Source of the DNA: an uncultured Lachnospiraceae bacterium | GTDB taxonomy: Bacteria; Bacillota; Clostridia; Lachnospirales; Lachnospiraceae | DNA: 61,937 bases | NCBI GenBank assembly: GCA_947628225.1 | Contig: CANQYY010000014.1 | Span: forward strand, 1-61,937 | Reading direction: 5' to 3' | Shown here: positions 18,682-28,964 of the stretch, in pieces | Numbering within the stretch: position 1 is the first letter of the stretch | Layout of the letters: each line of letters opens with the position of its first letter | The notes under the pieces: generated by a model | Told to the model about the DNA's origin: nothing | The model's database searches: none | The model's input: the letters and a program-made list of their open reading frames with translations, nothing else | Made by a program: the position numbers and the translations under genes

Positions 18682-21177
18682 TTAGTTCCCGACCATTTCA
18701 ATCTTGGCTTCGGTTTTCATAAACTGCACGTTCCTGCGCTGCTCAGATACTACATAGGGCTCTGAATTCATGTAGATGCGCACTCCCGGATAAACAATCC
18801 CGCTGACTACGATCCGGGCATTCCGCTGTTTCATCATCTGCTGCATCTGTTCTTCCCGCTTTTGCAAAAGTTCCTTTTTATGGCTTTTTTCCACATATAA
18901 CGCTTTCGACAGACGCTGGCAAAGCTCCATAATTTTTTCATCTCTGTTTTTCTGCGCCATTCCTTTCGCCGCCGCCTCTTCCAGCGCCTTGATCTCGGAA
19001 TCCACCTTCGTTATTTTCTTCATAAGCTCCTGATAAGCAAGCATATCCTCCTTGTCAATGCCAACCTCCAGGGTAGTTTTTATTTCGGCAACATTTCCTA
19101 CACCATAGCAGCGGATTCCCTGCTTCGCGCAAATATAACCGCCGATGATAACTCCCCGTCTTCCCTCTATCAGAAGTTTTCCCTCTGTCTTTACCTCACA
19201 ATTCAAAAGATAGCTGGCAACAATATCATCTCCGGCATATGCCTTCACAGACTCCATAAACTGTCCGGTAATCATTCCTCCTGCATGGAGTTCGCCTTCG
19301 TTCTGCCCCTGGCATCCCTTTCGTATCAGAATATCCTTGCCGGCGCGAATCACCGCTCCCTCACATCTGCCGTCTATCACCACATTCCCGGACGCTTCTA
19401 CCGTAAAACCGCTCTCCACATTTCCCTGAATGTTGACATCACCCTGAAAACTGATATTGCCGGTGGAAACATCGACATCGCCGTCTACAACGTATATGTT
19501 CTTCACTTCGATATGATCCTCGTCCAGCCACTCCACAATACCATCCAATTGGGAAAAATACTGTTTCCGGTCATCAGACATCCGGATGCCCTGGCCATGC
19601 AGCGGTGGCAGTTCTTTCCCTTTTTTCGGCGGAAGCAGATTCCCTAATACATCATATCCGTAGCCGCCGGATGTTGCCGGCACATATTCGGCTAAAAGCT
19701 GCCCTTCCTTTACCGCCTCAAACAGCTCCATGCTTTTATAGTCGACGTTGCCGTTTTCCATTATCTTTGGTTTTCTCTTTAATTCCTTTCGGAAATAATA
19801 GAGATATTTTCCGTCTTCTCCATTGACCGGCATTCTTCCCTCTGCCACAACAATATCTTCCGAATAGAGTTTTTTATCTACGATTTCCTGAATTTTTTCC
19901 TTTTTAATCCCCTGGCGGATGCCGATCCTTTTTAACATTTGCGCCAGTTCCTGTACCGTGTGCTCCGTTCCCTCAGCAAAAAGAGAGAGATTAATTGTCG
20001 CCGTCATATTATCCTCCGCAATATGTACGCAGCTCTCCGGCGCGATCAACTGTTCCTGTTCCTCTCCCTGTTCATTTCCCTGTTCATTTTCCGGCTCTTG
20101 ATTTTCCTCTTCTATTCCTTCCAGATACCCTTCAATCTGCGCCTTATCTACCGGCTCATGTTTCTCCTCCAACTGCCTGCGCAGCTCTGCCATCTGCTCC
20201 GGCTCAAAATAAACCTTAGCATACTGGCTGGCATCCAAATTTTCCAAAAGTCCCTGCCGTATCTCCGCCATCTGGCGGGCGGAAAAATCCGGATTTGCAT
20301 AACAGGACACATCCACCTTGCTCTCCATGCCAAAGCGGATCTCCCGCATCTGGAACCAGTTAAATTCTTTTTTGGCATAGACGGAAATATCCAGATTCTG
20401 CTTGAGTCCCTTTACCATTTCTTCCAACTGCGCCCCGTGGAATTCCTTCGACAGATACGGCATGAGGTTTACCCCCGCCTCGTAAGCATGATTAATCTGC
20501 GCCAGCTGTTCCGCATGGTATCCCGATTCCAGAAATGAGCTGATGTCATTGCCGGACTCCAGCGCCCGCTTCAGCTCCATCAGTTCTTTTCCCTGATATC
20601 CCTTTTCGGCGTATGGGATAAGATTAATATCCTCTTTTAATGCTTCCCGGAGCGCCTGCATGGTAAAGTGCTTATATTCGGGCTTCGCATACAGAGAAAC
20701 ATCCAGCTTTTCCTGTAACCCCCTGCGGATCTCCCTCATCTGAAACCAGTCATAGCAGGGTTTGGCGTAGAGGGAAACATCGAGATTTTCCTCCAGCCCC
20801 TTGCGGATTTCCTGCATTTGGGGCGCCAGATATTCCAGCCTGGCATAGAGCGAAACGTCCAGCCCTTTACTACAGCCCTCCCGGATTTCACTGCACTGCG
20901 AAGCATCAAATCCCTGATTGATATAATCCGACATATCAATCCCGGTTTCCAGAGTGTTCCGAATGTTTTCCATCTCCATCCAGGACAGGGACGGATCCAT
21001 ATACCTCTCCGTGTCAATCCCGCTCTCCAGACCGAGGCGAATCTGCTCCAACTGATAAACATCGAAAGAAAGGCGGCGATACCTTTCAATATCACCACCT
21101 GCTTTTTGACATAATTCAAGCTCATGCTCATAGTTTTTTAAGGTTATTTCAGAATCGATATTTTCCATCTTCCTCAT
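18682..21177 (-). CDS. DUF342 (FapA-like) protein with N-terminal 26-residue repeat array
   Basis: An 831-residue cytoplasmic protein with two parts. Residues about 16-340 are eleven full and two partial copies of a 26-residue repeat of form QMxEIRxGLEexLDVSxYAxPxF. An acidic Gln/Glu linker (about 345-375) leads to a DUF342/FapA region (about 385-830) with the beta-helical core (VVDGDVDVSTGNISFQGDV, VNIQGNVESG, VVIDGRCEGA) and a coiled coil at about 700-780. FapA proteins are linked to polar localisation and flagellar or envelope assembly. The ATG at 21177 has GGGAGG seven bases ahead; an in-frame TTG at 21192 does not. The function of the repeat half is unknown. Confidence 0.85.
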   Translation of the reverse strand: MRKMENIDSEITLKNYEHELELCQKAGGDIERYRRLSFDVYQLEQIRLGLESGIDTERYMDPSLSWMEMENIRNTLETGIDMSDYINQGFDASQCSEIREGCSKGLDVSLYARLEYLAPQMQEIRKGLEENLDVSLYAKPCYDWFQMREIRRGLQEKLDVSLYAKPEYKHFTMQALREALKEDINLIPYAEKGYQGKELMELKRALESGNDISSFLESGYHAEQLAQINHAYEAGVNLMPYLSKEFHGAQLEEMVKGLKQNLDISVYAKKEFNWFQMREIRFGMESKVDVSCYANPDFSARQMAEIRQGLLENLDASQYAKVYFEPEQMAELRRQLEEKHEPVDKAQIEGYLEGIEEENQEPENEQGNEQGEEQEQLIAPESCVHIAEDNMTATINLSLFAEGTEHTVQELAQMLKRIGIRQGIKKEKIQEIVDKKLYSEDIVVAEGRMPVNGEDGKYLYYFRKELKRKPKIMENGNVDYKSMELFEAVKEGQLLAEYVPATSGGYGYDVLGNLLPPKKGKELPPLHGQGIRMSDDRKQYFSQLDGIVEWLDEDHIEVKNIYVVDGDVDVSTGNISFQGDVNIQGNVESGFTVEASGNVVIDGRCEGAVIRAGKDILIRKGCQGQNEGELHAGGMITGQFMESVKAYAGDDIVASYLLNCEVKTEGKLLIEGRRGVIIGGYICAKQGIRCYGVGNVAEIKTTLEVGIDKEDMLAYQELMKKITKVDSEIKALEEAAAKGMAQKNRDEKIMELCQRLSKALYVEKSHKKELLQKREEQMQQMMKQRNARIVVSGIVYPGVRIYMNSEPYVVSEQRRNVQFMKTEAKIEMVGN
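20203..21060 (-). repeat. Eleven tandem 26-residue (78-bp) coding repeats
   Basis: The register is fixed by the QMxEIR and LDxSxYA motifs, e.g. WFQMREIRRGLQEKLDVSLY, then WFQMREIRFGMESKVDVSCY five units later. Every unit is exactly 26 residues with no indels. Units differ at DNA level, so the array is old rather than recently expanded. Each unit is predicted to be helical with a short extended edge, suggesting a solenoid. Confidence 0.9.
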
Positions 21178-21200
21178 AAAATCCCCTCCCAAACATCCGT

Positions 21201-22307
21201 CTATTCTTTGATCTTTGCATTCTTACTTAAAATCTCTATTACCTTGGTATTCAGCATATCAATCCGGTAATACTCCTCTAACGTAAGCGAATCCCCATAA
21301 ATTGATTTGAACTGTTCCCGCAGGGCGCTTTCGTCAACGCCGGAAGACGCATTCTGGGAAACTATCTCGGCAATCTGGTTACTTACCTCTTCATCCGTTA
21401 CCGTAATCCCTTCTTTTTTAGCAATCGCCAATGTCAGCAACTGTGTTTTTGCCAGGGTATCTGCCGCGCTTGCCAGCTGTTTTTTATAGTCCTCCTCGGA
21501 CATGGAACTTGCCTTTAAGAAGTCGTCAAACTCCATTCCATAGCTGGTTGCCGTATAACGGTAATAAGCATCCAACTGGGCGCTGCAGGAAGCCTTCAGC
21601 TCCTCCGGCATGGATTGAAACTTACTGTTTTTCTCTACGGTATCCATAGCCGTACTCCCCGCGCTGTTCTTCTTATTGCCTGCCAGTTCCTCTTTTGTCT
21701 TCGTCTTATATTCCGCGGTCGTTTTATACTGCGTTGCTTTTTTTACCAGCGCATCGTCAAATTTCGGAGTAACTTCATCTCCCTGGATATAATTTAACTT
21801 CACGGTAAAGACGACATCCTTGCCCGCCAATGACTTTTTATGGTAGGAAGACGGGAAGGTCAGGTTTAAGTCTTTCTTTTGTCCGACCTTCATGCCGATC
21901 ACGCCGTCGTCAAAACCATCGATATAGCCGGAATTTCCCAGTTCGATCGTCGTATCTTTGGCGGAACCGTTATCAAATTTTTTCCCGTTCAGCTTTCCTA
22001 CATAATCGATATTGACCTTTTGGCCTTTCTTGCAGGTGCCTTTTTTTATCTTTTTATTCGTTTTATTCTCTTCAATCAGCTTATCGATCTCCTGTTGGAT
22101 CTCGGCGTCTGTTACGGTACAGTCTACCTCGATTCCCTTATATTCTCCCAAAGTAACATATTCGTCCGGATCATAATCCAAAAGGGATACGGCACTTCCT
22201 GTTGCGCTTTCTCCGATAAACTTTTCTTTAATGTCATTCCAGGAACATCCTGTCAGCACCATTGCCATAACCACCAAAAGACTGATGACCGTTACTTGTT
22301 TTCTCAA
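21201..22307 (-). CDS. Trigger-factor-like FKBP-type peptidyl-prolyl isomerase lipoprotein
   Basis: A 368-residue lipoprotein, with signal and lipobox LTGC (lipidated Cys at about residue 21). It has an N-terminal region, an FKBP-type PPIase domain at about 95-185 (VNIDYVGKLNGKKFDNGS, IDGFDDGVIGMKVGQK), and a C-terminal helical part resembling the trigger factor/SurA chaperone domain. It probably helps fold exported proteins at the outer face of the membrane. Start is TTG with AAGGAGG eight bases ahead, and an extended -10 (TGGTATACT) lies upstream. Confidence 0.88.
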   Translation of the reverse strand: MRKQVTVISLLVVMAMVLTGCSWNDIKEKFIGESATGSAVSLLDYDPDEYVTLGEYKGIEVDCTVTDAEIQQEIDKLIEENKTNKKIKKGTCKKGQKVNIDYVGKLNGKKFDNGSAKDTTIELGNSGYIDGFDDGVIGMKVGQKKDLNLTFPSSYHKKSLAGKDVVFTVKLNYIQGDEVTPKFDDALVKKATQYKTTAEYKTKTKEELAGNKKNSAGSTAMDTVEKNSKFQSMPEELKASCSAQLDAYYRYTATSYGMEFDDFLKASSMSEEDYKKQLASAADTLAKTQLLTLAIAKKEGITVTDEEVSNQIAEIVSQNASSGVDESALREQFKSIYGDSLTLEEYYRIDMLNTKVIEILSKNAKIKE

Positions 22308-22397
22308 TTTAATTTCCTCCTTATTGCCCGCAGGCGATTAATCAAGTTTAGTATACCATGAATGCCGGTAAATGGAAAGTAATTTTTTCTGAGCCGG

Positions 22398-23177
22398 TTA
22401 TAAAACTGATTGTACTGCCTGCTTCATGGATTTAACATATTCCCGCACATAGGGAACGCAGTCCTCCCCATGCTCCGCCACAAGGCGGACAATAGCGCTT
22501 CCCACAATAGCGCCGTCGGAAATTGCGGCCATTTCTTTCGCCTGCTCCGGGGTGGATATGCCGAAGCCAATGGCACAGGGAATTTCCTTTACTTCCTTCA
22601 CTTTCCCGATCAGCCGGGAAATTCCCGTATTTAACCGGGCGCGGACGCCGGTTACGCCCAGGGAGGATACGCAGTATACAAATCCGTCTGCCTCTTCTGC
22701 GATTTTTTTTACGCGGTCATCCGAGGTCGGCGCAATCATGGATATTAACGTCACATCATAATCGGCAAACGTCTTACGGATCTCCTCTTTTTCTTCAAAC
22801 GGCACATCTGGCACAATAATGCCGCACACACCGCATTCTCTGCTGCGTCTGGCAAACTTTTCAATTCCATATACAAAAACGGGATTGATATAAGTCATAA
22901 ATACCATAGGCACTTTCATTTCAGAGGAAAGCGACTGCACCATATCAAAAATTTTATCGGTCGTGGTTCCGGAAGCCAACGCCCGGATATCTGCCTGCTG
23001 TATAACCGGCCCCTCTGCCACCGGATCGGAAAACGGAATCCCGATCTCGATCAGATCCGCCCCCGCCTCCTGCATGGCAAGAAGCAGTTCCTTTGTTGTT
23101 TGCAGGTTCGGATCTCCCGCCGTTACAAACGGAATAAATGCTTTTTTCCCGTCAAATGCCTCTGCTATCTTATTCAT
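22398..23177 (-). CDS. trpA: Tryptophan synthase alpha subunit
   Basis: Cleaves indole-3-glycerol phosphate to indole and glyceraldehyde 3-phosphate. The 259-residue TIM barrel has the catalytic motif [20 protein letters not shown] and GFGIST phosphate loop. Start at 23177 overlaps the trpB stop by eight bases and has GGGGGG upstream; a longer in-frame extension would lie within trpB. Last gene of the trp operon. Confidence 0.97.
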   Translation of the reverse strand: MNKIAEAFDGKKAFIPFVTAGDPNLQTTKELLLAMQEAGADLIEIGIPFSDPVAEGPVIQQADIRALASGTTTDKIFDMVQSLSSEMKVPMVFMTYINPVFVYGIEKFARRSRECGVCGIIVPDVPFEEKEEIRKTFADYDVTLISMIAPTSDDRVKKIAEEADGFVYCVSSLGVTGVRARLNTGISRLIGKVKEVKEIPCAIGFGISTPEQAKEMAAISDGAIVGSAIVRLVAEHGEDCVPYVREYVKSMKQAVQSVL

Positions 23178-24354
23178 AGATTTCAACCCCCCTGTATCTG
23201 GCGATTGCCGCCACATCCTTATCTCCTCTTCCGGATACATTAACTACGATGATACGGTCCTTTCCCATTGTGGGAGCCAGCTTTTTCGCATAAGCAAGGG
23301 CATGGGAACTTTCAATGGCGGGAATGATCCCCTCAATCCTTGAAAGATATTCAAATGCCTCTACTGCCTCGTCATCCGTGACAGGCACATACTGCGCCCG
23401 CCCGGTATCATAAAGGTTGGCATGCTCCGGCCCGATCCCGGGGTAATCCAGTCCGGCGGAAATGGAATACACCGGCGCTATCTGTCCGTATTCGTCCTGG
23501 CAAAAATAAGATTTCATCCCATGGAAGACGCCCAGGCTGCCCGTTCCAATGGTGGCGGCAGTTTCCGCTGTATTCACGCCCCGTCCTGCCGCCTCGCAGC
23601 CGATAAGTTTTACCTCTTTGTCCGGAATAAATTCGTAGAAGGCTCCCATAGCGTTGCTTCCGCCGCCCACGCATGCCATCACGACATCGGGAAGCCGTCC
23701 CTCCTTCTCATAAAGCTGCTCTTTGATCTCCTTTCCAATGACGCTCTGGAAATCCCTTACTATCGTTGGAAACGGGTGAGGGCCCATGACGGATCCAATC
23801 ACATAATGAGTATCCTCAATCCGCCTTGTCCATTCCCGCAGTGTTTCATTTACCGCATCCTTTAATGTCTGGGTTCCGCTGGTTACCGGATGTACCTTTG
23901 CCCCTAACAATTCCATGCGATACACATTTAACGCCTGACGGTCGGTATCCAATTTCCCCATATAAATTTCACATTCCATGCCGAGAAGCGCCGCCACCGT
24001 CGCTGTCGCCACCCCGTGCTGCCCGGCGCCGGTTTCCGCAATCAGACGCTTCTTTCCCATTTTTTTTGCCAGGAGAGCCTGCCCCAGCGCATTATTCAGC
24101 TTGTGGGAGCCGGTATGGTTTAAGTCCTCCCGTTTTAAATAGATTTTTGCCCCGCCTAAATCCTCTGTCATATGGGCGGCGTAATATAAGCGGGAAGGAC
24201 GCCCCGCATAATTGGCCAGAAGTTCATTCAGCTCCTTTACGAACTCCGGATCATTTTTATAGTGTTCATAGGCTTTTTCCAGTTCAATCACTGCATTCAT
24301 CAGTGTTTCCGGAATATACTGTCCTCCGTGGATCCCAAATCTTCCGTTTGCCAT
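23170..24354 (-). CDS. trpB: Tryptophan synthase beta subunit
   Basis: PLP enzyme joining indole and serine to tryptophan. At 394 residues it is full length. The PLP lysine lies in [21 protein letters not shown] and the phosphate loop GGGSNAMG is intact. Partner of TrpA, whose start it overlaps. Confidence 0.98.
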   Translation of the reverse strand: MANGRFGIHGGQYIPETLMNAVIELEKAYEHYKNDPEFVKELNELLANYAGRPSRLYYAAHMTEDLGGAKIYLKREDLNHTGSHKLNNALGQALLAKKMGKKRLIAETGAGQHGVATATVAALLGMECEIYMGKLDTDRQALNVYRMELLGAKVHPVTSGTQTLKDAVNETLREWTRRIEDTHYVIGSVMGPHPFPTIVRDFQSVIGKEIKEQLYEKEGRLPDVVMACVGGGSNAMGAFYEFIPDKEVKLIGCEAAGRGVNTAETAATIGTGSLGVFHGMKSYFCQDEYGQIAPVYSISAGLDYPGIGPEHANLYDTGRAQYVPVTDDEAVEAFEYLSRIEGIIPAIESSHALAYAKKLAPTMGKDRIIVVNVSGRGDKDVAAIARYRGVEIYE

Positions 24355-24396
24355 TTATCATTCCTCCATTTTTTTATTTTTACGCTGGCAGTGAGA

Positions 24397-25005
24397 TTAT
24401 GAGCGGACTGCCTTTACCAGTTGTTCTATTTTCTTTTTATCCTTGTATCCGCCGGTTTCCGCCCCGCCGCTGACATCGACGGCGTAACAGTCTGTTTTGA
24501 GCGCCTCCCGTATATTGGCGCTGTCAATCCCCCCGGCAAGGAAATAGGGATGGCGGATATCCTTTGGAATCATATCCCAGGAAAACCTCTGTCCGGTTCC
24601 GCCATACGCGGAAGAAGAAAAGGCATCCAGTAACAGATAGTCACAGGATAATTTATCCGCCTCTCTTATATCTTCTTCCTTTTTCACCCGGACCGCCTTC
24701 AAAATGGGAACAGAGAGCCGTTCCTTTAATTTTCTTATCATATCCTCGGATTCATCCCCATGGAGCTGAATCCAGTCTATCGCCCCCTGCTCGACACAGG
24801 AAACTATTTCCTCCGGCGGCTGGTTCACAAACACCCCCAGAGCGATAATATCGTTTCGCAGCTGCCGTTTTAAGCTGACGGCTTTCTCCCTCGTCACCTG
24901 TCTTTTACTGGGAGCAAAGACAAAACCGATAAAATCCGGCCGGTATTCATTGACAAAAGCAATATCTTCTTCCCTTCTCAGTCCGCAGATTTTAATTTTC
25001 GCCAT
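24397..25005 (-). CDS. trpF: Phosphoribosylanthranilate isomerase
   Basis: Amadori rearrangement of PRA to CdRP in tryptophan synthesis. The 202-residue barrel begins KIKICGLRREEDI (catalytic Cys7) and ends with AVDVSGGAETGGYKDKKKI, whose aspartate is the general acid. Its first codons overlap trpC by 14 bases. Confidence 0.97.
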   Translation of the reverse strand: MAKIKICGLRREEDIAFVNEYRPDFIGFVFAPSKRQVTREKAVSLKRQLRNDIIALGVFVNQPPEEIVSCVEQGAIDWIQLHGDESEDMIRKLKERLSVPILKAVRVKKEEDIREADKLSCDYLLLDAFSSSAYGGTGQRFSWDMIPKDIRHPYFLAGGIDSANIREALKTDCYAVDVSGGAETGGYKDKKKIEQLVKAVRS

Positions 25006-25786
25006 AGGGCACTCCTTTCAGTTCAGACAGCATGGCTTTTTTATTCTCGCTCCGCATTAGCGTTTCTCCGATTAATACCGCATTTACCTTACCCTTTTCC
25101 AATTCCAGAATATCTTCCCTTGTCTGAATGCCGCTCTCTGCCACAAAGAAACAATCCTCCGGCACCTGCTTTCTCAGACGGATGCCATTTTGTATATCCA
25201 CGGTAAAATCTTTCAGGTTTCGGTTATTAACGCCGATAATCCGGGCGCCCGCCGATACCGCCATCCGGATTTCCTCTTCCTCATGCGCCTCCACCAGGGC
25301 AGAGAGCCCTAGGCTGTCGCATATGCCGATATACTGTTTTAGCTGCTCTTTCCCAAGCAGGGCGCAGATTAACAATACAATATCGGCTCCGGCTGCCTTT
25401 GCCTCATATATCATATACTCATCAATCGTAAAATCCTTCCGCAAAAGGGGAATCGATACCTCGTTACGGATCTGCGACAGATACCGGATAGAGCCCAGAA
25501 AGTAATCCGGCTCGGTCAGCACAGAAATAGCCGCGGCTCCCGCCTCCTCATACTCTCTGGCAATCCTGAGATAATCAAATTCCGCTGCGATGAGCCCCTT
25601 TGACGGAGAGGCCTTTTTTACCTCGCAAATAAAGGATATAGTTTCCTTTGCCAGTTCCTTTTCAAAAGGGAAACCGGTATCTGCATTTTTCTCCGCCGCC
25701 AGCCGCTTCATTTCCTCCAACGGTATCTTCTGTTTTGCTTTTTCCACGCGAAGTTTCGTCTTTTCCGCTATCTCATCCAGTATCAT
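24992..25786 (-). CDS. trpC: Indole-3-glycerol phosphate synthase
   Basis: Closes the indole ring from CdRP. The 264-residue product shows FICEVKKASPSKGLI, LRKDFTIDEYMIYEA and IIGVNNRNLKDF with the family's catalytic lysines and glutamates. It lies between trpD and trpF. Confidence 0.97.
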   Translation of the reverse strand: MILDEIAEKTKLRVEKAKQKIPLEEMKRLAAEKNADTGFPFEKELAKETISFICEVKKASPSKGLIAAEFDYLRIAREYEEAGAAAISVLTEPDYFLGSIRYLSQIRNEVSIPLLRKDFTIDEYMIYEAKAAGADIVLLICALLGKEQLKQYIGICDSLGLSALVEAHEEEEIRMAVSAGARIIGVNNRNLKDFTVDIQNGIRLRKQVPEDCFFVAESGIQTREDILELEKGKVNAVLIGETLMRSENKKAMLSELKGVPYGEN

Positions 25787-25815
25787 CCTATCCTCCGTTC
25801 CGAAACTTTTTTCCT

Positions 25816-26832
25816 TTACTTCCCGTTGTTGGTCGCCGCCACAAATTCCTGCATTTTTTCATAGGCTTTTCCACTGTCGATTATGCGGAGCGCCTCCTGT
25901 ACGCATTCTTCCATTGTGGCATTGTCTTTGCAGATATAAATGCCAATGCCGGCATTCAGGGCTACAATATCGCGCTTTGCCCCTTTTTCCACGCCCGACA
26001 GGATCTTTTTCGTTATCTGGGCGTTTTCCTCCGGTGTGCCGCCAATCAAATCTTTTAACTCACATCGTTGGAAACCAAACTGCTCCGGCGTAATTTCAAA
26101 CGGCGTCAGTGTTCCGTTATCTATCTTACAGCAATAAGTAGGCCCTGTCAGCGTGATCTCATCCAGACCGTCGCTACCGCATACGGAGATTCCCCGTTTT
26201 ACTCCCAGATTGCTAAGCACCTGCGCCAGCTTTTCCACTAAATCCCGGCTATACACGCCAAGCAGCTGTCTGGTGGCATTGGCAGGGTTTGTCAGAGGCC
26301 CTAAAATATTAAACACCGTGCGCTCTCCCATTTCCTTTCTCACCGGCCCTACATTTTTCATGGAGGCATGGTGCTTCTGGGCAAACAAAAACGCCATGCC
26401 CTGTTCATCCATTACCTTCTGGTTTTCCTCCGGGGAAATCGAAAGATTTACCCCCAGGCTCTCTAACACATCCGCCGCCCCGCTTTTACTTGACACGCTG
26501 CGGTTGCCGTGCTTTGCCACCGGGAATCCGGCGGCAGCGACAACAAAGGCGGAGGTGGTAGAAATATTAAAGGTTCCCACCTCGTCGCCGCCGGTACCGA
26601 CAATTTCCAAAACCTCATACTTTGGCTCTAATTGGATTGCCATATCCCTCATGGTCTGAGCCGATGCCGTAATCTCCGTGATTGTTTCCCCCTTCATGCG
26701 AAGGGCGGTCAAATAGGTTGCCATCTGTACCTGAGAAGCTGTCCCGGACATAATCTCTTTCATTACTTCCTTTGCTTCCTCATAGGTCAGATCGGTTTTG
26801 TTAATTACTTTGTGAATTGCTTCCTGAATCAT
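25816..26832 (-). CDS. trpD: Anthranilate phosphoribosyltransferase
   Basis: Joins anthranilate to PRPP. At 338 residues it is full length, with the PRPP-binding GTGGDEVGTFNISTTSAFV (about residues 80-98) and KHGNRSVSSKSGAADVLE. A stand-alone enzyme, not fused to TrpG. Confidence 0.97.
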   Translation of the reverse strand: MIQEAIHKVINKTDLTYEEAKEVMKEIMSGTASQVQMATYLTALRMKGETITEITASAQTMRDMAIQLEPKYEVLEIVGTGGDEVGTFNISTTSAFVVAAAGFPVAKHGNRSVSSKSGAADVLESLGVNLSISPEENQKVMDEQGMAFLFAQKHHASMKNVGPVRKEMGERTVFNILGPLTNPANATRQLLGVYSRDLVEKLAQVLSNLGVKRGISVCGSDGLDEITLTGPTYCCKIDNGTLTPFEITPEQFGFQRCELKDLIGGTPEENAQITKKILSGVEKGAKRDIVALNAGIGIYICKDNATMEECVQEALRIIDSGKAYEKMQEFVAATNNGK

Positions 26833-26854
26833 TCTTATCTCTCCTTTTCTTTTT

Positions 26855-27421
26855 TTATAAAGCTAAAAAATTTTTAATCATTTTTTCTCCCAACGGCGTC
26901 AAAATGGATTCGGGATGGAACTGCAGTCCATATACATCATATTTCCGATGCTTTACCGCCATGACTTCCCGATTCTCATCCTCGGCTATGATTTCCAGCT
27001 CCTCCGGTATGGTTTCCCGGTCCGCAATCAGAGAATGGTACCTTGCCACTTCGATTTTTTCCGGCAGTCCCTTAAAAATATCCTTTTTTACATCAATGGT
27101 CACCGTGCTCTGCTTGCCGTGCATCAGTTTTTTCGCATGGCAGATAGTGGCGCCATATGCCTCGCAGATCCCCTGATGCCCCAGGCACACGCCCAGTATC
27201 GGCAGTTTTCCCTGAAGCCTTTTCACCGCCTCTTCGCAAATCCCGGCATCTCCCGGATAGCCGGGCCCCGGCGATATGATAAGGTGGGAAGGGTTTTTCG
27301 CCTCTATCTCCTCCACTGCCATTTCATCATTCCGGATTACCTGTATATCCGGATTGAGTGTTCCAAAAAGCTGAACCAGATTATAAGAAAAGCTGTCGTA
27401 ATTATCAATGAGTAAAATCAT
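26855..27421 (-). CDS. trpG: Anthranilate synthase glutamine amidotransferase subunit
   Basis: Supplies ammonia to TrpE. The 188-residue class I amidotransferase shows the catalytic Cys in LGVCLGHQGI and the His-Glu pair in LQFHPESIL. It overlaps trpE by four bases (ATGA). In some Firmicutes such a subunit also serves p-aminobenzoate synthesis. Confidence 0.96.
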   Translation of the reverse strand: MILLIDNYDSFSYNLVQLFGTLNPDIQVIRNDEMAVEEIEAKNPSHLIISPGPGYPGDAGICEEAVKRLQGKLPILGVCLGHQGICEAYGATICHAKKLMHGKQSTVTIDVKKDIFKGLPEKIEVARYHSLIADRETIPEELEIIAEDENREVMAVKHRKYDVYGLQFHPESILTPLGEKMIKNFLAL

Positions 27422-28884
27422 GGCTTTACCGCCTCCTTCGCATTTTGGATCGCCAGCATTACCGCTTTTGCCTTATTTGCCGACTCCTCATATTCCAGCT
27501 CCGGCCTGCTGTCCGCTACAATGCCGCCGCCCGCCTGAACATATACTTTATTGTCTTTCTTAACTGCCATCCGGATGGCAATACAGGTGTCTAAGTTGCC
27601 GCTAAAATCAATATATCCCAAAGCCCCTCCGTAAATACCTCTCGGCTCGGTTTCCAATTCATCGATGATTTCACAGGCGCGGATCTTGGGAGCGCCGGAC
27701 AGGGTCCCTGCCGGAAGCACGGATTGGATGGCATCCAAAGCGTCCATATTTTCCCGGATATCCCCTTCCACCTGGGAGCAGATATGCATAATTTTGGAAT
27801 ATTTATGAATCATCTTATATTTCGTAACCTCAACAGAGCCAAATTTCGAGATTCTTCCCAAATCGTTCCGGCCCAGATCCACTAACATATTGTGCTCGGA
27901 AAGTTCCTTGGCATCCCCCAGAAGATCCTCGATCAGTTCCCTGTCCTCTTTTTCATCCCTGCCTCTTGGTCTGGAGCCGGCGACCGGGAAAGTGGTCAGA
28001 CGCCCGTCCTGCAGGCGGACGAGGGTTTCCGGGGAAGTACTCATAATCTCCACATCCTCCATATTCATATAAACCATATAGGGAGATGGATTTGTCGTCC
28101 GCAGCACGCGGTACGGATTTATCAGGCTTCCCTCGTAATCGCTGACAAACCGTCTGGATATTACCGCCTGGAAAATATCGCCGTCATGGATATATTCCCT
28201 CGTTTTTTCCACAACTGCGGCATATTCCTCCTTTGTCACATTACAGTTGAAATTTACATTTTCATAAACCGGCTCATCCTCCGGCGCCGAGTCGTCCCGT
28301 ATCAGGGAAATAATCCCTTTAATATCTGCCTTTGCCTTGGCGTAGTTTTCTGCCAGAGAATCTCCGGTCGGCACATTTGCCACCACTACGATTTTTTGTT
28401 TCAAATGATCGTAGGCAATTACCTTGTCAAACAGCATCAGGTCGTAGTCGGAAAAATCGCCCCTCTTAATTTTTAATTTGGGCTCTGCGTGGGCAATCAT
28501 GGCATAGGAAAAATATCCTACAAAGCCTCCGGCAAAAGGCGGCATATCATCCACCTTCGGCGCCTTATGGTGGGACAGGATTTCCCGGAGCACCCCAAGG
28601 GAATCCTCGGTTTCCACGACTTTTTTATTTCCCCTTTCCTCTATCACTACCTGCTTTTCCCTGCAGGTTACCCGCATGACCGGGTCATATCCCAAAAAGG
28701 AGTAGCGCCCCCATTTTTCTCCGCCCTCTATACTTTCCAACAGATAAAATAACTTTTTGCTTTTTGCGATTTTACGAAGCAGCAATATCGGTGTTACCAT
28801 ATCCGCATAAATTTCTGTCCGGATTGGTACAAGATCATATCCTGCCGCCAGGTTTTTCACTTGTTCTAACGATGGTTCTGTCAT
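27418..28884 (-). CDS. trpE: Anthranilate synthase component I
   Basis: Makes anthranilate from chorismate. At 488 residues it is full length. The allosteric LLES motif that binds tryptophan for feedback inhibition is present (FYLLESIEGGEKWGRYSFLG), as are the chorismate-binding blocks (STSPETLVRL, GGALGYIDFSG, QAGGGIVADS). First gene of the operon, behind a T-box leader; a GGGAGG precedes the ATG. Confidence 0.97.
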   Translation of the reverse strand: MTEPSLEQVKNLAAGYDLVPIRTEIYADMVTPILLLRKIAKSKKLFYLLESIEGGEKWGRYSFLGYDPVMRVTCREKQVVIEERGNKKVVETEDSLGVLREILSHHKAPKVDDMPPFAGGFVGYFSYAMIAHAEPKLKIKRGDFSDYDLMLFDKVIAYDHLKQKIVVVANVPTGDSLAENYAKAKADIKGIISLIRDDSAPEDEPVYENVNFNCNVTKEEYAAVVEKTREYIHDGDIFQAVISRRFVSDYEGSLINPYRVLRTTNPSPYMVYMNMEDVEIMSTSPETLVRLQDGRLTTFPVAGSRPRGRDEKEDRELIEDLLGDAKELSEHNMLVDLGRNDLGRISKFGSVEVTKYKMIHKYSKIMHICSQVEGDIRENMDALDAIQSVLPAGTLSGAPKIRACEIIDELETEPRGIYGGALGYIDFSGNLDTCIAIRMAVKKDNKVYVQAGGGIVADSRPELEYEESANKAKAVMLAIQNAKEAVKP

Positions 28885-28964
28885 AGTTACCTCCCTTTCT
28901 CCTGCCGCTTAAAAAGCGGCGGCCGAGAATCGCGCCGCAATCCGGGTGGACTTTCCCACACGAT

